Below are positions 52,251 to 60,804 of a stretch of DNA of 60,804 nucleotides, piece by piece; the first letter of the stretch is position 1, and every line of letters starts with the position of its first letter. The stretch is from an uncultured Acetatifactor sp. GTDB taxonomy: Bacteria > Bacillota > Clostridia > Lachnospirales > Lachnospiraceae. Location of the stretch: positions 1 through 60,804 of the forward strand of contig CAKRRS010000007.1 of assembly GCA_934394665.1 (NCBI GenBank), given 5' to 3'. The notes below the pieces were generated by a model. That model was not told where the DNA came from and did not search any database. It saw nothing but the letters and a program-made list of their open reading frames with translations. The translations under genes and the position numbers were made by a program.

Positions 52251-53406
52251 TCAGAAACAAAAGAAGAAAAAAAGTGTGATGGACACGCTTTCCGCCACAA
52301 TGGTACTGGTGCTGATCGCACTGCTTTTGGTATTTGTGGGATATACGTATCTGGCACTGAAAAACGGCTATACGCTGGATGATCTGATCGACAATATCGT
52401 GGGCAATCTAATCGGCGTGCTGGCGGCATTTTTGCTGTTTGATATCCTGAATAACAAGCTGACACAGGATGCCTATGCGAGAGAGACTTCCCAACAGATC
52501 ACGAAGACACTGATGGGCGAGCCGGAGATCCTGGATTCCTTCAGTGACGAGGATAAGAAGACCTTTTTAAAATCCACGATCACTTCCATGGTGAAGGATG
52601 CGGATGCGGTAGACATGCTTTCCAGCAATATGGAAAAATATTTCGACAGCGCGAGAGGCGCCAGGATCCGCAAGATGTTTGACTATACGATCAATCTGGA
52701 ACCTGCGCTTACGGAGGAATATGTGAAAGCCGGTTTCCCCGGGGCTGTAGAAGGAAAATATTACCTGATCGACGAAGAACTGAAATTTAATGTAAAATAC
52801 CTGGGCGGTACAGACGAAAATTATGCCGGTGATGTGATCTGTCTGGGGTTTGCCTATGACAAGAAGAGTCTGGACGGTGGACTTTTGGAGACCGGACATG
52901 ATGCGGATTTTACAAAGAGTATTTTTAACGAAGATCTGGTCGTGGAACCGGAAGCCGTGGACTTCATCAACAGCATTCCCGCGGACAAGGTACGGGATGT
53001 GATCAATGACCTGTTCATGCCGATCTTACGTATCGACAACAGCGGAGACAATGAAGAGGATGCACAGTTCGAGGTGGAACGCAAGAGCAACGGATTTATT
53101 CTGAAGTTTAAGCTGGATTTCGACCGCAACGATGCGGATCATGAACATCTGGTAAGTATCTATTTCAAGATGCCGAGGGTGTGGAATTCCATTTTTGAAG
53201 TGACGCTGGTGGATCCGACGAGAGAGCCCCATATCAAACTGAAATACAAAAACGGTATGGATGTGACCATGTATTCCTACCTGAATAAGGAGAGCAGCGC
53301 CAACGCCGGTGCCTGCATCCAGAGAGCCGGACTCTATGACATCGCGGTCAAGGATGAGTGGATCTATCCGAAGAGTGGTGTGATCTTCCATATCAAAAAG
53401 TCATAG
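52243..53406 (+). CDS. Conserved membrane protein of unknown function
   Basis: A 387-residue protein from ATG 52243 with GGGAGGA before it. A lysine-rich N-terminus leads to two close membrane helices (about residues 16-36 and 50-68), with the remaining 300 residues soluble and acidic. No catalytic motif was recognised. The 8-base overlap with the dipeptidase gene indicates coupled translation. The helix pair followed by a large domain suggests a signalling or scaffolding protein. Confidence 0.7.
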   Translation: MDNQKQKKKKSVMDTLSATMVLVLIALLLVFVGYTYLALKNGYTLDDLIDNIVGNLIGVLAAFLLFDILNNKLTQDAYARETSQQITKTLMGEPEILDSFSDEDKKTFLKSTITSMVKDADAVDMLSSNMEKYFDSARGARIRKMFDYTINLEPALTEEYVKAGFPGAVEGKYYLIDEELKFNVKYLGGTDENYAGDVICLGFAYDKKSLDGGLLETGHDADFTKSIFNEDLVVEPEAVDFINSIPADKVRDVINDLFMPILRIDNSGDNEEDAQFEVERKSNGFILKFKLDFDRNDADHEHLVSIYFKMPRVWNSIFEVTLVDPTREPHIKLKYKNGMDVTMYSYLNKESSANAGACIQRAGLYDIAVKDEWIYPKSGVIFHIKKS

Positions 53407-53507
53407 AAAGAATAGAAGACATAGAAAGCATAACGGAGCGATTTGACCGCAGCAACAAAATAGCAGGAAAAGTCAGCCGGGTATTTTAGGGAAAGGATAG
53501 TGACGGA

Positions 53508-53822
53508 ATGAAACCTAGATCGCCGCAAAGCATGGAATTATATAAAATGTTATTGTCACGAGGCTACCCGGAAGATTTCTGTGATCTGGTGACGAAGAAC
53601 CTGAATACGGATTTCACGGCGAACCGGATGATCGGATATCTGTACCACTATTCGGATCTGCCGCCGGAGGAGATCGCTGACGAGATGCTGGCAATCCTGA
53701 GTGACCGTAACCGCATCCTGCAGAAGAAGGAATTGGAGAGCAATCATGCAGCCTGGAACCGGATCCTGATGCAGGGGCTGGGGATAGACGAAGAAGATAC
53801 AGAGGAAGATACAGACGAGTAA
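53508..53822 (+). CDS. Small conserved hypothetical protein
   Basis: A 104-residue acidic, helical protein (MELYKMLLSRGYPEDFCDLV, later IGYLYHYSDLPPEEIADEML) ending in a run of Glu and Asp. It follows GGGAAAGGATAG, a fair ribosome site. I recognise only a clostridial small-protein type of unknown role. No membrane segment. Confidence 0.65.
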   Translation: MKPRSPQSMELYKMLLSRGYPEDFCDLVTKNLNTDFTANRMIGYLYHYSDLPPEEIADEMLAILSDRNRILQKKELESNHAAWNRILMQGLGIDEEDTEEDTDE

Positions 53823-54010
53823 GATTTGCGAGAATACCCGAAAAGCAGATGCGGTGGGTAAATGCAGTAGAGGAGAATCCAGTGGGAAGAAAAGGAATAG
53901 GAAATGGAATGAAAAATGGAATAGAACAGTTTTCTCTTGCATCTGCCACACAAATAGTATAAAATAAACCCAGTGTTGCAAACAAAATATTACAATAAAA
54001 CGCACAAAGA

Positions 54011-54041
54011 GGTGCATGCCGGGAGGCATGCGCCCTTTTTT
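54011..54041 (+). terminator. Terminator between convergent genes
   Basis: A 10-base stem (GGTGCATGCC with GGCATGCGCC, one G-T pair), 4-base loop and TTTTTT tail. The 188 bases before it hold no gene. Confidence 0.8.
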
Positions 54042-54090
54042 AATTGCAGCACTTAGAGAAATCTGATGTGCGTGATGTTGAGATCAGCGC

Positions 54091-54825
54091 TTACGCAGCC
54101 GGATTGATATCCGCATTCGGTAAGTTGGCAGGCTCGGCAGAGGTGCTGTTTACTTCCGGTGACGCGGAAGGTGTAGCGGAGGTATCCGGTGTCGATGTGG
54201 CAGGTTTCGCTTTTTCCAGGGAGGCTTTGACAGCTTCCAACAGTACCAAAGAGGTATAACGGGTCTCGGCAGAGTAGGTGACCTGCTCCAGATCCTGTGT
54301 CTCACAGATCTGTTCACTCAGAGAATCCATAGCAGGCGTAAGCAGCGGATACATGGTGGTCAGAGTATCGTCAGGATCCGCCAGGCGTACGGAGGTGATG
54401 GCATGGTCATTTACGATGACTTCTACATTGACGGTTTCACTTCCTAAGATCAGTTCCGTGGTGTAGATGCCGGGTATGTAAGTGTTAGCGATGCCAACGG
54501 TAGTATTCGAGGCGGTTCCGTCATGGATGAGACTGGCGGTGTTCGAGGCGGTTCCGTCGTGTATCAGACCGCCGTTGTCCGCGACAGCTCCGGCAGAGGT
54601 ATCTTCCGCCGGTGACAGACGTTCAAGATCCGCTACGTTGTCCGGCAGTCCTGTGCCTGATTCGGTCGCGGTGTCGGGATCCCCGGCAGCTGACGCTCCG
54701 GAATCTTTTTCCGGCAATAGCAGCAGTACCAGTAACAGGATGAACAATGCACCCAGTGCGACGAAGATTCCGGTGTAGAGCAGTTCTTTGCGGCGAAGTA
54801 CGACGATCTTTGTATTTGCACTCAT
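54091..54825 (-). CDS. Membrane-anchored protein with degenerate FMN-binding-like domain
   Basis: A 244-residue protein with one N-terminal membrane helix (about residues 16-38), a Ser/Ala/Gly/Asp-rich extracellular linker that includes a duplicated 12-residue unit, and a C-terminal domain. That domain (YIPGIYTTELILGSETVNVE through LLEAVKASLEKA) follows the FMN_bind pattern, but the flavin-attachment motif SGATxT is replaced by YSAETRYTS. It therefore may not bind FMN covalently. A proline-, serine- and threonine-rich tail closes it. Role unknown. Confidence 0.7.
   Translation of the reverse strand: MSANTKIVVLRRKELLYTGIFVALGALFILLLVLLLLPEKDSGASAAGDPDTATESGTGLPDNVADLERLSPAEDTSAGAVADNGGLIHDGTASNTASLIHDGTASNTTVGIANTYIPGIYTTELILGSETVNVEVIVNDHAITSVRLADPDDTLTTMYPLLTPAMDSLSEQICETQDLEQVTYSAETRYTSLVLLEAVKASLEKAKPATSTPDTSATPSASPEVNSTSAEPANLPNADINPAA
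54506..54577. repeat. Tandem 36-base repeat inside a coding region
   Basis: Two adjacent 36-base units on the minus strand encode LIHDGTASNTAS and LIHDGTASNTTV in the linker of the membrane-anchored protein. A recent duplication or a slippage-prone length variant. Confidence 0.8.
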
Positions 54826-54915
54826 TCTTGGGTCTCCTTGGAATGATGGGATGATCTTTGTATATCTTATGCAAAGAAAACTAAGGATAGTACCGGCACG
54901 AAGTGGAACTTCAAG

Positions 54916-54945
54916 TTGACAATATAACAGAGAGATTGCTATTAT
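54916..54945 (+). promoter_or_regulatory. glnA promoter
   Basis: TTGACA (54916-54921), 18-base spacer, TATTAT (54940-54945). The leader of about 75 bases shows no clear paired ANTAR-type hairpins. Confidence 0.65.
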
Positions 54946-55027
54946 TTTGATAATGTAGCAGTGCTTCCCGGCAGCGCAGACCCCGCGGAAGAGCAGAGAT
55001 TCAGGCGGCGCAGAAATGAGGAATTCT

Positions 55028-56362
55028 ATGAATAATTACACGAAGGAAGATATCATCCGTCTTGTGGAAGAAGAGGATGTAGAGTTTATCCGTCTGCAGT
55101 TCACGGATTTGTTCGGTAATCTGAAAAATATTGCGGTAACGGCCAGTCAGCTGGATCGCGTGCTGAATAATAAATGCATGTTTGACGGTTCGGCCATCGA
55201 CGGTTTTGCGCGGATCGAGGAGTCGGATATGTATCTGTATCCGGATCTGTCTACGTTAGAGATCTTCCCCTGGAGACCGCAGCAGGGCAAGGTGGCGCGT
55301 ATGATCTGTGACGTGTACCGTCCCAACGGACAGCCGTTTGAGGGAGATCCCCGATATGTGTTGAAGCGTGCCGTACAGCAGGCAGAAGACATGGGATATA
55401 CCTTCGAAGTCGGACCGGAGTGTGAATTTTTCTTATTTAATACAGATGAAAATACGATGCCTACGACGAATACACATGAGCAGGCAGGCTATTTTGATAT
55501 CGGTCCGCTGGACTTCGGTGAAAATGCCCGTCGTGATATCGTTATGAATCTGGAGGATATGGGCTTTGTCATCGAGGCCTCTCATCACGAGATGGCTCCG
55601 GCGCAGCATGAGATTGATTTCAAATATGATGAGGCACTGCGTACCGCAGACAACATCATGACATTCAAGATGGCGGTGCGTACCATTGCCAGACGTCACG
55701 GACTGCATGCGACCTTTATGCCGAAGCCGAAATTCGGTGTCAACGGTTCCGGTATGCATATCAATATGTCCCTGCAAAAAGACGGCAGGAATATTTTCCA
55801 GGATGCTTCCGATCCGAACGGTCTGAGCAAAGAGGCTTACTATTTCATCGGCGGTATTATGAAGCATATCAAAGGAATGGCGGCGATCACGAATCCTTTG
55901 GTGAACTCTTATAAGCGTCTGGTTCCCGGTTTTGAGGCACCGGTTTATATTGCATGGAGTACGACGAACCGAAGTCCCCTGATCCGTATTCCGGCCACTT
56001 CGGACGGAGAGGGCACGAGAATCGAACTGAGAAGCCCCGATTCTGCAGCCAATCCTTATCTGACACTGGCAGTGTGCCTGTGCGCCGGTCTGGAAGGCAT
56101 CCGTGAGAAGATCGAACCGCCCAAGAGTATCAATGCCAATATTTTTGCATTGACGGCAGAAGAGCGTAAGGAGCTGCAGATCGACCAGCTGCCCGGTACT
56201 TTGCTGGAGGCAGTGGAAGAACTGGAGAAGGATACCTTTATTCAGGAAATATTGGGTGACCATATCGCCGGAAAATATATCGAAGCCAAGCATAACGAAT
56301 GGCAGGAGTACCGTTCTCAGGTGTCCGAGTGGGAGATTGAGCAGTACTTATATAAATATTAA
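55028..56362 (+). CDS. glnA: Glutamine synthetase, type I
   Basis: A 444-residue enzyme that makes glutamine from glutamate and ammonia with ATP. ATG 55028 is preferred to ATG 55016 because GAGG is 7 bases upstream. Visible signatures are DLFGNLKN, FDGSAIDGFARIEESDMYL (beta-grasp), PGPECEF-like VGPECEFFLF metal site, the ATP loop KPKFGVNGSGMHINMS and the glutamate-flap PGFEAPVYIAWS. No adenylylation-site tyrosine segment of the proteobacterial kind, as in the Firmicute GSI-alpha form, which is feedback inhibited. The ANTAR gene downstream probably regulates it. Confidence 0.95.
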   Translation: MNNYTKEDIIRLVEEEDVEFIRLQFTDLFGNLKNIAVTASQLDRVLNNKCMFDGSAIDGFARIEESDMYLYPDLSTLEIFPWRPQQGKVARMICDVYRPNGQPFEGDPRYVLKRAVQQAEDMGYTFEVGPECEFFLFNTDENTMPTTNTHEQAGYFDIGPLDFGENARRDIVMNLEDMGFVIEASHHEMAPAQHEIDFKYDEALRTADNIMTFKMAVRTIARRHGLHATFMPKPKFGVNGSGMHINMSLQKDGRNIFQDASDPNGLSKEAYYFIGGIMKHIKGMAAITNPLVNSYKRLVPGFEAPVYIAWSTTNRSPLIRIPATSDGEGTRIELRSPDSAANPYLTLAVCLCAGLEGIREKIEPPKSINANIFALTAEERKELQIDQLPGTLLEAVEELEKDTFIQEILGDHIAGKYIEAKHNEWQEYRSQVSEWEIEQYLYKY

Positions 56363-56506
56363 GAATCCTTTCTTGTTTTCATGAGATATGTGCAAAATCT
56401 GATATGCCGGGAGATTCCGTGCATGGATAATCAGCACATAGATTGCGAGAAATAAATGTATCAGGTGTTTTCTTGCAGTTTATAACAAAAGAAAGGAGGT
56501 GGGCCA

Positions 56507-57055
56507 ATGACAAATATTATTGTCGCACTGCCGAAACAGGAGGAAGCCAAAGGCATCAAGAGCATACTCGTGCGCAGTGGTTTTCAGGTCACGGGTGTCT
56601 GTACCACAGGCACGCAGGCAATCAGTCAGGCAGACGGTCTGAACGACGGTATTGTGGTCTGCAGCTATAAGCTGGCGGATATGGTATATTCAGAACTGCA
56701 TGATGATCTGCCGGAGGGTTTTGAGATGCTGCTTTTGGCATCGCAGAACCTGATCAGCGAATGTTACGGCAATGGGATCGTATGTCTGTCCATGCCGTTA
56801 AAGGTACAGGATCTGATCAATACGGTGAATCTGATGGTGGAAGGCATCGAACGCCGCAGAAGAAAACGCCGGATGCAGCCGAAGGTCAGAAATGCAGCGG
56901 ACGAAAAAGCAATCAAAGATGCCAAGGAACTGTTGATGGCGAGAAATCATATGACGGAAGAAGAAGCCCACCGATATCTGCAGAAGACCAGTATGGACAG
57001 TGGAACGAATATGGCGGAGACGGCACAAATGGTGCTGTCGATGATGACGGAGTAG
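56507..57055 (+). CDS. ANTAR-domain response regulator with pseudo-receiver
   Basis: A 182-residue RNA-binding antiterminator type. The receiver-like part lacks the phospho-accepting aspartate (the strand reads IVVCSYKLAD) though the MPLK lysine remains. After a basic linker (RRRRKRRMQPK) comes the ANTAR helix bundle (AIKDAKELLMARNHMTEEEAHRYLQKTSM). ANTAR proteins bind paired RNA hairpins to prevent termination. Beside glnA it matches clostridial nitrogen regulators of the NitR kind. GAAAGGAGGTG ribosome site. Control without phosphorylation, perhaps by protein contact, is inferred. Confidence 0.85.
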   Translation: MTNIIVALPKQEEAKGIKSILVRSGFQVTGVCTTGTQAISQADGLNDGIVVCSYKLADMVYSELHDDLPEGFEMLLLASQNLISECYGNGIVCLSMPLKVQDLINTVNLMVEGIERRRRKRRMQPKVRNAADEKAIKDAKELLMARNHMTEEEAHRYLQKTSMDSGTNMAETAQMVLSMMTE

Positions 57056-57073
57056 AAGGAGGAACTGTACTAC

Positions 57074-57961
57074 ATGAAATTCACAAAAATGCAGGGCTGT
57101 GGCAATGATTATGTATATGTCAACGGCTTTACGGAGAAACTGTCGCAGGAGGAGAAGCCACAGATCGTACGGAAACTCAGCGACAGGCATTTCGGGATCG
57201 GCGGAGACGGTGTGATCTTTATCCATCCGGCGAAAGAGGCTGATTTCGAGATGGAGATGTACAATGCGGACGGCAGCCGCTCGGAGATGTGCGGCAACGG
57301 CATCCGCTGTGTGGCAAAATATGTCTATGACAAGGGACTGACGGATTGGGAAGATATTACGATCGTCAGTGCCGGCAAGGTAAAATATCTGCATCTGACA
57401 GTGGAAGGAAAAACGGATACAGACAGAGGACAGGTGACAAAGGTGCGTGTCAATATGGGACAGCCGATCCTGACACCGGCGCAGGTGCCTGTGACCGCAG
57501 AAGCTACGGCGGAGACGGAGAACGGTCCGGCTGTGGTAAATGCACCGATTGTGGTCGACGGTAAGGAATACCGCATGACCTGTGTCTCCATGGGCAATCC
57601 CCATGCCATTGTATTTATGAAAGGGGTAAAAGAGCTCGACATTGAGAAAATTGGCCCCAAATTCGAGCATCATTCATGCTTCCCGAACCGTACCAACACG
57701 GAATTCGTAGAGATCCTGGATCGTAAGAATGTATTTATGCGTGTCTGGGAGAGAGGCACGGGTGAGACGCTCGCCTGCGGTACCGGATGTTGTGCCACTG
57801 CGGTAGCCTGCGTGCTAAATGGTTTGACGGACGAGGAAATAACTGTTAAACTATTAGGCGGTGAACTGCACATCAAATGGGATCGTAAGGAGAATCTGGT
57901 CTATATGACCGGACCTGCGAAGATCGTATTTGAAGGTGAAGTCGACCCGTACTCCATCTGA
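57074..57961 (+). CDS. dapF: Diaminopimelate epimerase DapF
   Basis: A 295-residue enzyme that turns LL- into meso-diaminopimelate for lysine and peptidoglycan. The two catalytic cysteines are C73 (EMCGNGIRCVAKY) and C235 (ACGTGCCATAVA). GDGVIFI and the N-terminal MQGCGNDYVYV are family marks. GAAGGAGGAAC ribosome site. It lies upstream of dapL, the preceding step of the same pathway. Confidence 0.95.
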   Translation: MKFTKMQGCGNDYVYVNGFTEKLSQEEKPQIVRKLSDRHFGIGGDGVIFIHPAKEADFEMEMYNADGSRSEMCGNGIRCVAKYVYDKGLTDWEDITIVSAGKVKYLHLTVEGKTDTDRGQVTKVRVNMGQPILTPAQVPVTAEATAETENGPAVVNAPIVVDGKEYRMTCVSMGNPHAIVFMKGVKELDIEKIGPKFEHHSCFPNRTNTEFVEILDRKNVFMRVWERGTGETLACGTGCCATAVACVLNGLTDEEITVKLLGGELHIKWDRKENLVYMTGPAKIVFEGEVDPYSI

Positions 57962-57969
57962 CAGAATAA

Positions 57970-58031
57970 ACTCCTCCATAGAAACACGGCGTGGCTGCTT
58001 GCAGACAAAGACGTGTTTCTATGAGAGGAGT
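57970..58031 (+). repeat. Long hairpin after dapF
   Basis: ACTCCTC and ATAGAAACACG (57970-57988) pair with CGTGTTTCTAT and GAGGAGT (58012-58031), interrupted by a small internal loop. No U-run follows, so termination is doubtful. Confidence 0.6.
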
Positions 58032-58033
58032 AA

Positions 58034-58121
58034 ACGAACATAAGTAAGTAGGGCGATCAGCCCGGATTACGAATGTTCGTTGCAATTTTGAGAGCACGTA
58101 GTGCGGAAAAATTGCTTATTT
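58034..58121 (+). ncRNA. Structured leader upstream of dapL (candidate RNA element)
   Basis: Nested pairings: ACGAACAT (58034-58041) with ATGTTCGT (58073-58080) enclosing GGGC/GCCC, then GCAATTTT (58082-58089) with AAAATTGC (58108-58115) enclosing GCAC/GTGC, and an alternative outer helix AAGTAAG with CTTATTT. It lies 60 bases before the dapL start. It does not match the lysine riboswitch. A repeated intergenic element is possible. Confidence 0.45.
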
Positions 58122-58177
58122 ACGACAGCAAGGTGACAGTAATATTGCACCAAGGATCATAGAGAGGAGAACGTACT

Positions 58178-59398
58178 ATGTTTAAAGTAAACGACAACTA
58201 TTTAAAACTTCCCGGAAGCTATTTATTTTCCACCATCGGCAAAAAGGTAACTGCCTATTCTGCGGCACATCCGGACAAAAAGATCATTCGTCTGGGAATC
58301 GGTGATGTGACACAGCCCCTGGCCCCTGCCATCATTGATGCACTGCACGGTGCGGTGGAGGAAATGGGAAAAGCGGAGACTTTTCATGGGTACGCGCCTG
58401 ATCTCGGTTATGAATTCCTGCGCAGTGCGATCGCTGAGAACGATTATAAAGCAAGAGGCTGCGATATCGCACCCGATGAGATTTTTGTATCGGATGGAGC
58501 AAAATGTGATTGTGGCAATATTCAGGAGATCTTCAGCCTGGACAATAAGATCGCGGTATGTGATCCTGTTTACCCTGTATATGTGGACTCCAATGTCATG
58601 GCAGGCAGAACCGGCACCTATGATCCGAAGACCGAGACCTGGAGTGATGTGATCTATATGCCCTGTCTGGCGGAGAACGGTTTTGCACCGGAACTGCCGA
58701 AGGAGACACCTGACCTGATTTACTTATGCTTCCCCAACAACCCTACCGGTGCCACCATTACCAAAGCACAGCTGCAGGAGTGGGTGGACTATGCCAACAA
58801 GGTAGGCGCTGTCATCCTCTATGATGCAGCGTACGAAGCATATATTTCCGAGGCGGATGTGCCTCACAGTATCTATGAATGTGAAGGAGCCAGAACCTGT
58901 GCCATTGAGTTCCGTTCCTTCTCTAAAAATGCCGGCTTTACCGGAGTGCGTCTGGGCTTTACCGTGATCCCGAAGGAGCTAAAGAGCGGTGATGTCAGCC
59001 TTCATGCACTGTGGGCGAGAAGACACGGTACCAAGTACAACGGAGCACCTTATATCGTTCAGCGTGCCGGTGAGGCGGTATATTCCGCAGCCGGTAAGGC
59101 ACAGCTGAAGGAGCAGGTCGCTTATTATAAGAACAACGCACAGTATATCCTGAAGGGCTTGAAAGAAGCCGGCTTCACGGTATCCGGCGGTGTGAATGCC
59201 CCCTACATCTGGCTGAAAGCGCCGAATGGTATGACCAGCTGGGAGTTCTTCGATTATCTGCTGGAGAATGTCAACGTGGTAGGTACGCCGGGATCCGGTT
59301 TCGGTCCCAGCGGAGAACATTATTTCCGTCTGACTGCTTTCGGAAGCTACGAGAACACCGTGGAGGCAGTGAATCGTCTGAAGAAGATCCAGCTGTAA
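58178..59398 (+). CDS. dapL: LL-diaminopimelate aminotransferase DapL
   Basis: A 406-residue PLP aminotransferase that makes LL-diaminopimelate directly from tetrahydrodipicolinate, replacing three steps of the acyl pathways. PLP lysine is K250 ([15 protein letters not shown]). The N-terminal [10 protein letters not shown] and the GIGDVTQPL segment are DapL-specific, and [10 protein letters not shown] gives the cofactor-binding asparagine. Strong GAGAGGAGA ribosome site. Feeds DapF, encoded just upstream. Confidence 0.95.
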   Translation: MFKVNDNYLKLPGSYLFSTIGKKVTAYSAAHPDKKIIRLGIGDVTQPLAPAIIDALHGAVEEMGKAETFHGYAPDLGYEFLRSAIAENDYKARGCDIAPDEIFVSDGAKCDCGNIQEIFSLDNKIAVCDPVYPVYVDSNVMAGRTGTYDPKTETWSDVIYMPCLAENGFAPELPKETPDLIYLCFPNNPTGATITKAQLQEWVDYANKVGAVILYDAAYEAYISEADVPHSIYECEGARTCAIEFRSFSKNAGFTGVRLGFTVIPKELKSGDVSLHALWARRHGTKYNGAPYIVQRAGEAVYSAAGKAQLKEQVAYYKNNAQYILKGLKEAGFTVSGGVNAPYIWLKAPNGMTSWEFFDYLLENVNVVGTPGSGFGPSGEHYFRLTAFGSYENTVEAVNRLKKIQL

Positions 59399-59457
59399 TC
59401 CCGGAGGATTACGGAAAATGTGGATTCCATAAGGAATATCTATAGGGAAAGTATGTG

Positions 59458-59487
59458 CGGCTGCTTATAAATAGGCAGCCGTTCTTT
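59458..59487 (+). terminator. Terminator of dapL
   Basis: CGGCTGC (59458-59464) pairs with GCAGCCG (59475-59481), followed by TTCTTT. Confidence 0.6.
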
Positions 59488-59511
59488 GCCATAAAAGGAA
59501 TGGAGCAGATT

Positions 59512-60627
59512 ATGCAGGAAAAGCAGAAAAAAATCATCCGGTGGATCAGTCTGGCACTGATCGTACTGACAGGAATCATTGTCTGGCGGGTCAATTATGA
59601 GATTGATTTTATGATGGACGACGACTGGTATTCGACGCTTCTGTACGAGGACACACCAATCCGGAATCTCAGTGACGTTATCCGTGCGCAGATCTGGCAT
59701 TATTTTAACTGGGGCGGCAGAAGCATGGCTCACGGTCTGTTGCAGCTGATCCTGCTGGCCGGGGAAAAATGGGCGGATGTCCTGAATACAGGCATGACAC
59801 TGGTGCTGGGATGGCTGGCCTGCATGATAGCAGACAGACGTAGGCTCCCGTACTGGTTTGCAGCGCTGGGGATGATCCTGGGGCTGAATGCCAACTGGAA
59901 AATGAGTATGTTCTGGGAAGCCGGGGCAGCGAATTATCTGTATATGGCGGGTTTTCTGCTGGCATATTTGTTCTGTTACCTGAAATATGAAGAAAAAAAT
60001 CTTCCGGGCATCGTCATCTGGATCCTTCCACTGGGACTGATTGCAGGCTGGAGTAATGAGAATATGGGACCTGCGGTATGGATCCTGAGTCTTCTGGTGA
60101 TCCTGTTAAGACACAGGGAGCACAAAAAAGTTCCGGTATGGATGTATCTGGGAAACATCAGCTGCCTGGTGGGAACCATTCTGATGATCGTTGCACCGGG
60201 CAATTTTGTCCGCAGCGGGGAGACGGGGGAAGAAGCCTACAGCCTGCTGTGGAGACTGTATCTGCGCTGCTACGCAGAAGCGAAAGGAGTTATGGAGTAT
60301 CTGTTCCCTGCCCTGCTGCTTACGGTATTTGCACTGATCGTCTGCAAAGGCATTCTGAAAGAAAACCTGGGCAGAAATACAGTGCTGTTATTGCTGGGCG
60401 CACTGTTGTCCTGGGGTGCCATGTTCCTGTCTCCTCACTATCCGGACAGGGCGGCTTTCGGAACGATGATTTTGTTGATCTGTGCGATTTTATCCATGGC
60501 AGGGAAAATTGCGGACAGGCAGAAAGAAAATGTCTGGATGTTCTATGGCTGTGCCATGCTGGCATGGCTGCGGGGGATGTATTTTCTGGTGGAATATCTG
60601 GGATTATGCTGGGGCTGGATCAAATAA
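59512..60627 (+). CDS. DUF6056-like polytopic membrane protein
   Basis: A 371-residue membrane protein with ten or so hydrophobic spans. ATG 59512 is chosen because GGAG lies 6 bases upstream; earlier in-frame ATGs overlap the dapL terminator. An extracellular DDDW motif (MMDDDWYSTLL) after the first helix and the GLNANWKMSMFWEAGAANYL region fit DUF6056, a group resembling GT-C glycosyltransferases. A role in surface glycan assembly is possible but not shown. Confidence 0.75.
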   Translation: MQEKQKKIIRWISLALIVLTGIIVWRVNYEIDFMMDDDWYSTLLYEDTPIRNLSDVIRAQIWHYFNWGGRSMAHGLLQLILLAGEKWADVLNTGMTLVLGWLACMIADRRRLPYWFAALGMILGLNANWKMSMFWEAGAANYLYMAGFLLAYLFCYLKYEEKNLPGIVIWILPLGLIAGWSNENMGPAVWILSLLVILLRHREHKKVPVWMYLGNISCLVGTILMIVAPGNFVRSGETGEEAYSLLWRLYLRCYAEAKGVMEYLFPALLLTVFALIVCKGILKENLGRNTVLLLLGALLSWGAMFLSPHYPDRAAFGTMILLICAILSMAGKIADRQKENVWMFYGCAMLAWLRGMYFLVEYLGLCWGWIK

Positions 60628-60636
60628 GTGAATAAA

Positions 60637-60700
60637 TGTCCATTATAAAAGACCTCACAGGCGGCAAATGCGCCGGCAGTGAGGTCTTTTATCATGGACA
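60637..60700. terminator. Bidirectional terminator between convergent genes
   Basis: A stem of about 22 bases with one mismatch (14 perfect at 60645-60658 with 60679-60692, extended by TGTCCAT/ATGGACA) and T runs on both strands. Confidence 0.85.
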
Positions 60701-60702
60701 TA

Positions 60703-60804
60703 TTATTTCCGGGCATACCGGCTCCGATACTGGCGCGGTGTCATGCCGGTCTTTTTACGGAAGATCTGTGAGAAATAAGACTGCGAAGAAAAACCGACAC
60801 TGGT
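60703..60804 (-). CDS. AraC-family regulator, C-terminal end (cut by window edge)
   Basis: The last 33 codons of a minus-strand gene ending at 60703. SVGFSSQSYFSQIFRKKTG followed by MTPRQYR is the second helix-turn-helix of AraC-family activators. The rest lies outside the window. Confidence 0.85.
   Translation of the reverse strand, partial: TSVGFSSQSYFSQIFRKKTGMTPRQYRSRYARK

Noticed and set aside
55433..56293. Long minus-strand frame (286 codons) within glnA
   Set aside because: It is the antisense shadow of a certain glnA gene, with Cys/His/Arg-rich, unnatural composition.
56798..57673. 291-codon minus-strand frame across the ANTAR gene and dapF
   Set aside because: Covers two confident genes on the other strand and has no ribosome site or domain.
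57962..58177. Lysine riboswitch before dapL
   Set aside because: The conserved lysine aptamer cores are absent although the region is structured.

Overview
The window looks like the chromosome of a Lachnospiraceae-type Firmicute (Clostridia). Supporting signs are strong AGGAGG-type ribosome sites, GTG/TTG starts, a diaminopimelate branch using LL-diaminopimelate aminotransferase, a glutamine synthetase next to an ANTAR regulator, a biotin-repressor-type operator before bioY, a manganese-type (yybP-ykoY) riboswitch and a YesM/AraC-type sugar two-component system. No rRNA, tRNA or CRISPR array was seen.

Region A (1-2.9 kb) is accessory DNA: the tail of an unidentified protein, a DUF4238 protein, a SAM methyltransferase that may be translated from a leaderless mRNA, and an unknown overlapping small gene.

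Region B (3.0-17.5 kb) is an AT-rich defence island and the main find. A small HTH gene behind a promoter with repeated operator-like sites heads a tightly packed operon. In order it encodes a PAPS-reductase-type sulfurtransferase (SspD/DndC-like) with added zinc ribbons and a ferredoxin domain, a DUF4007 protein (SspB-like), a giant P-loop ATPase (SspC-like) and a cysteine desulfurase (SspA-like). This is the gene set expected for DNA phosphorothioate (sulfur-backbone) modification of the Ssp type. It is followed by a probable effector cassette (SF2 helicase, MORC-like GHKL ATPase, single-HKD phospholipase D-like protein). A second module follows: a DUF262 protein translationally coupled to a HEPN-type putative RNase.

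Region C (17.5-25.3 kb) is a scarred junction. It holds the 3' end of a mutT gene, the first 13 codons of a VOC gene, a small minus-strand gene fragment, an IS66 element with a dead transposase and no matching target duplication, a 1154-residue protein with a nuclease-like N-terminus and no P-loop (an orphan defence candidate), and a truncated Rpn/PD-(D/E)XK transposase-family remnant.

Region D (25.4-60.8 kb) is host-like, higher-GC core. It contains recQ; bioY with a DUF1284 gene; a LysR-controlled operon (branched-chain-type ABC transporter, hydantoinase/dihydropyrimidinase-like hydrolase, carbon-nitrogen hydrolase, SLC13-type permease, cytidylate-kinase-like protein) that looks like uptake and ring opening of a cyclic amide; a riboswitch-controlled cation antiporter; a membrane-anchored EEP phosphohydrolase; a sugar operon (mannonate-dehydratase-like enzyme, sensor kinase, response regulator, ABC transporter, GH1 glycosidase); a VanX-like dipeptidase; several unknown membrane proteins; glnA with its ANTAR regulator; dapF and dapL with structured leader DNA; and a DUF6056-like membrane protein. 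The window ends inside a convergent AraC-family gene.
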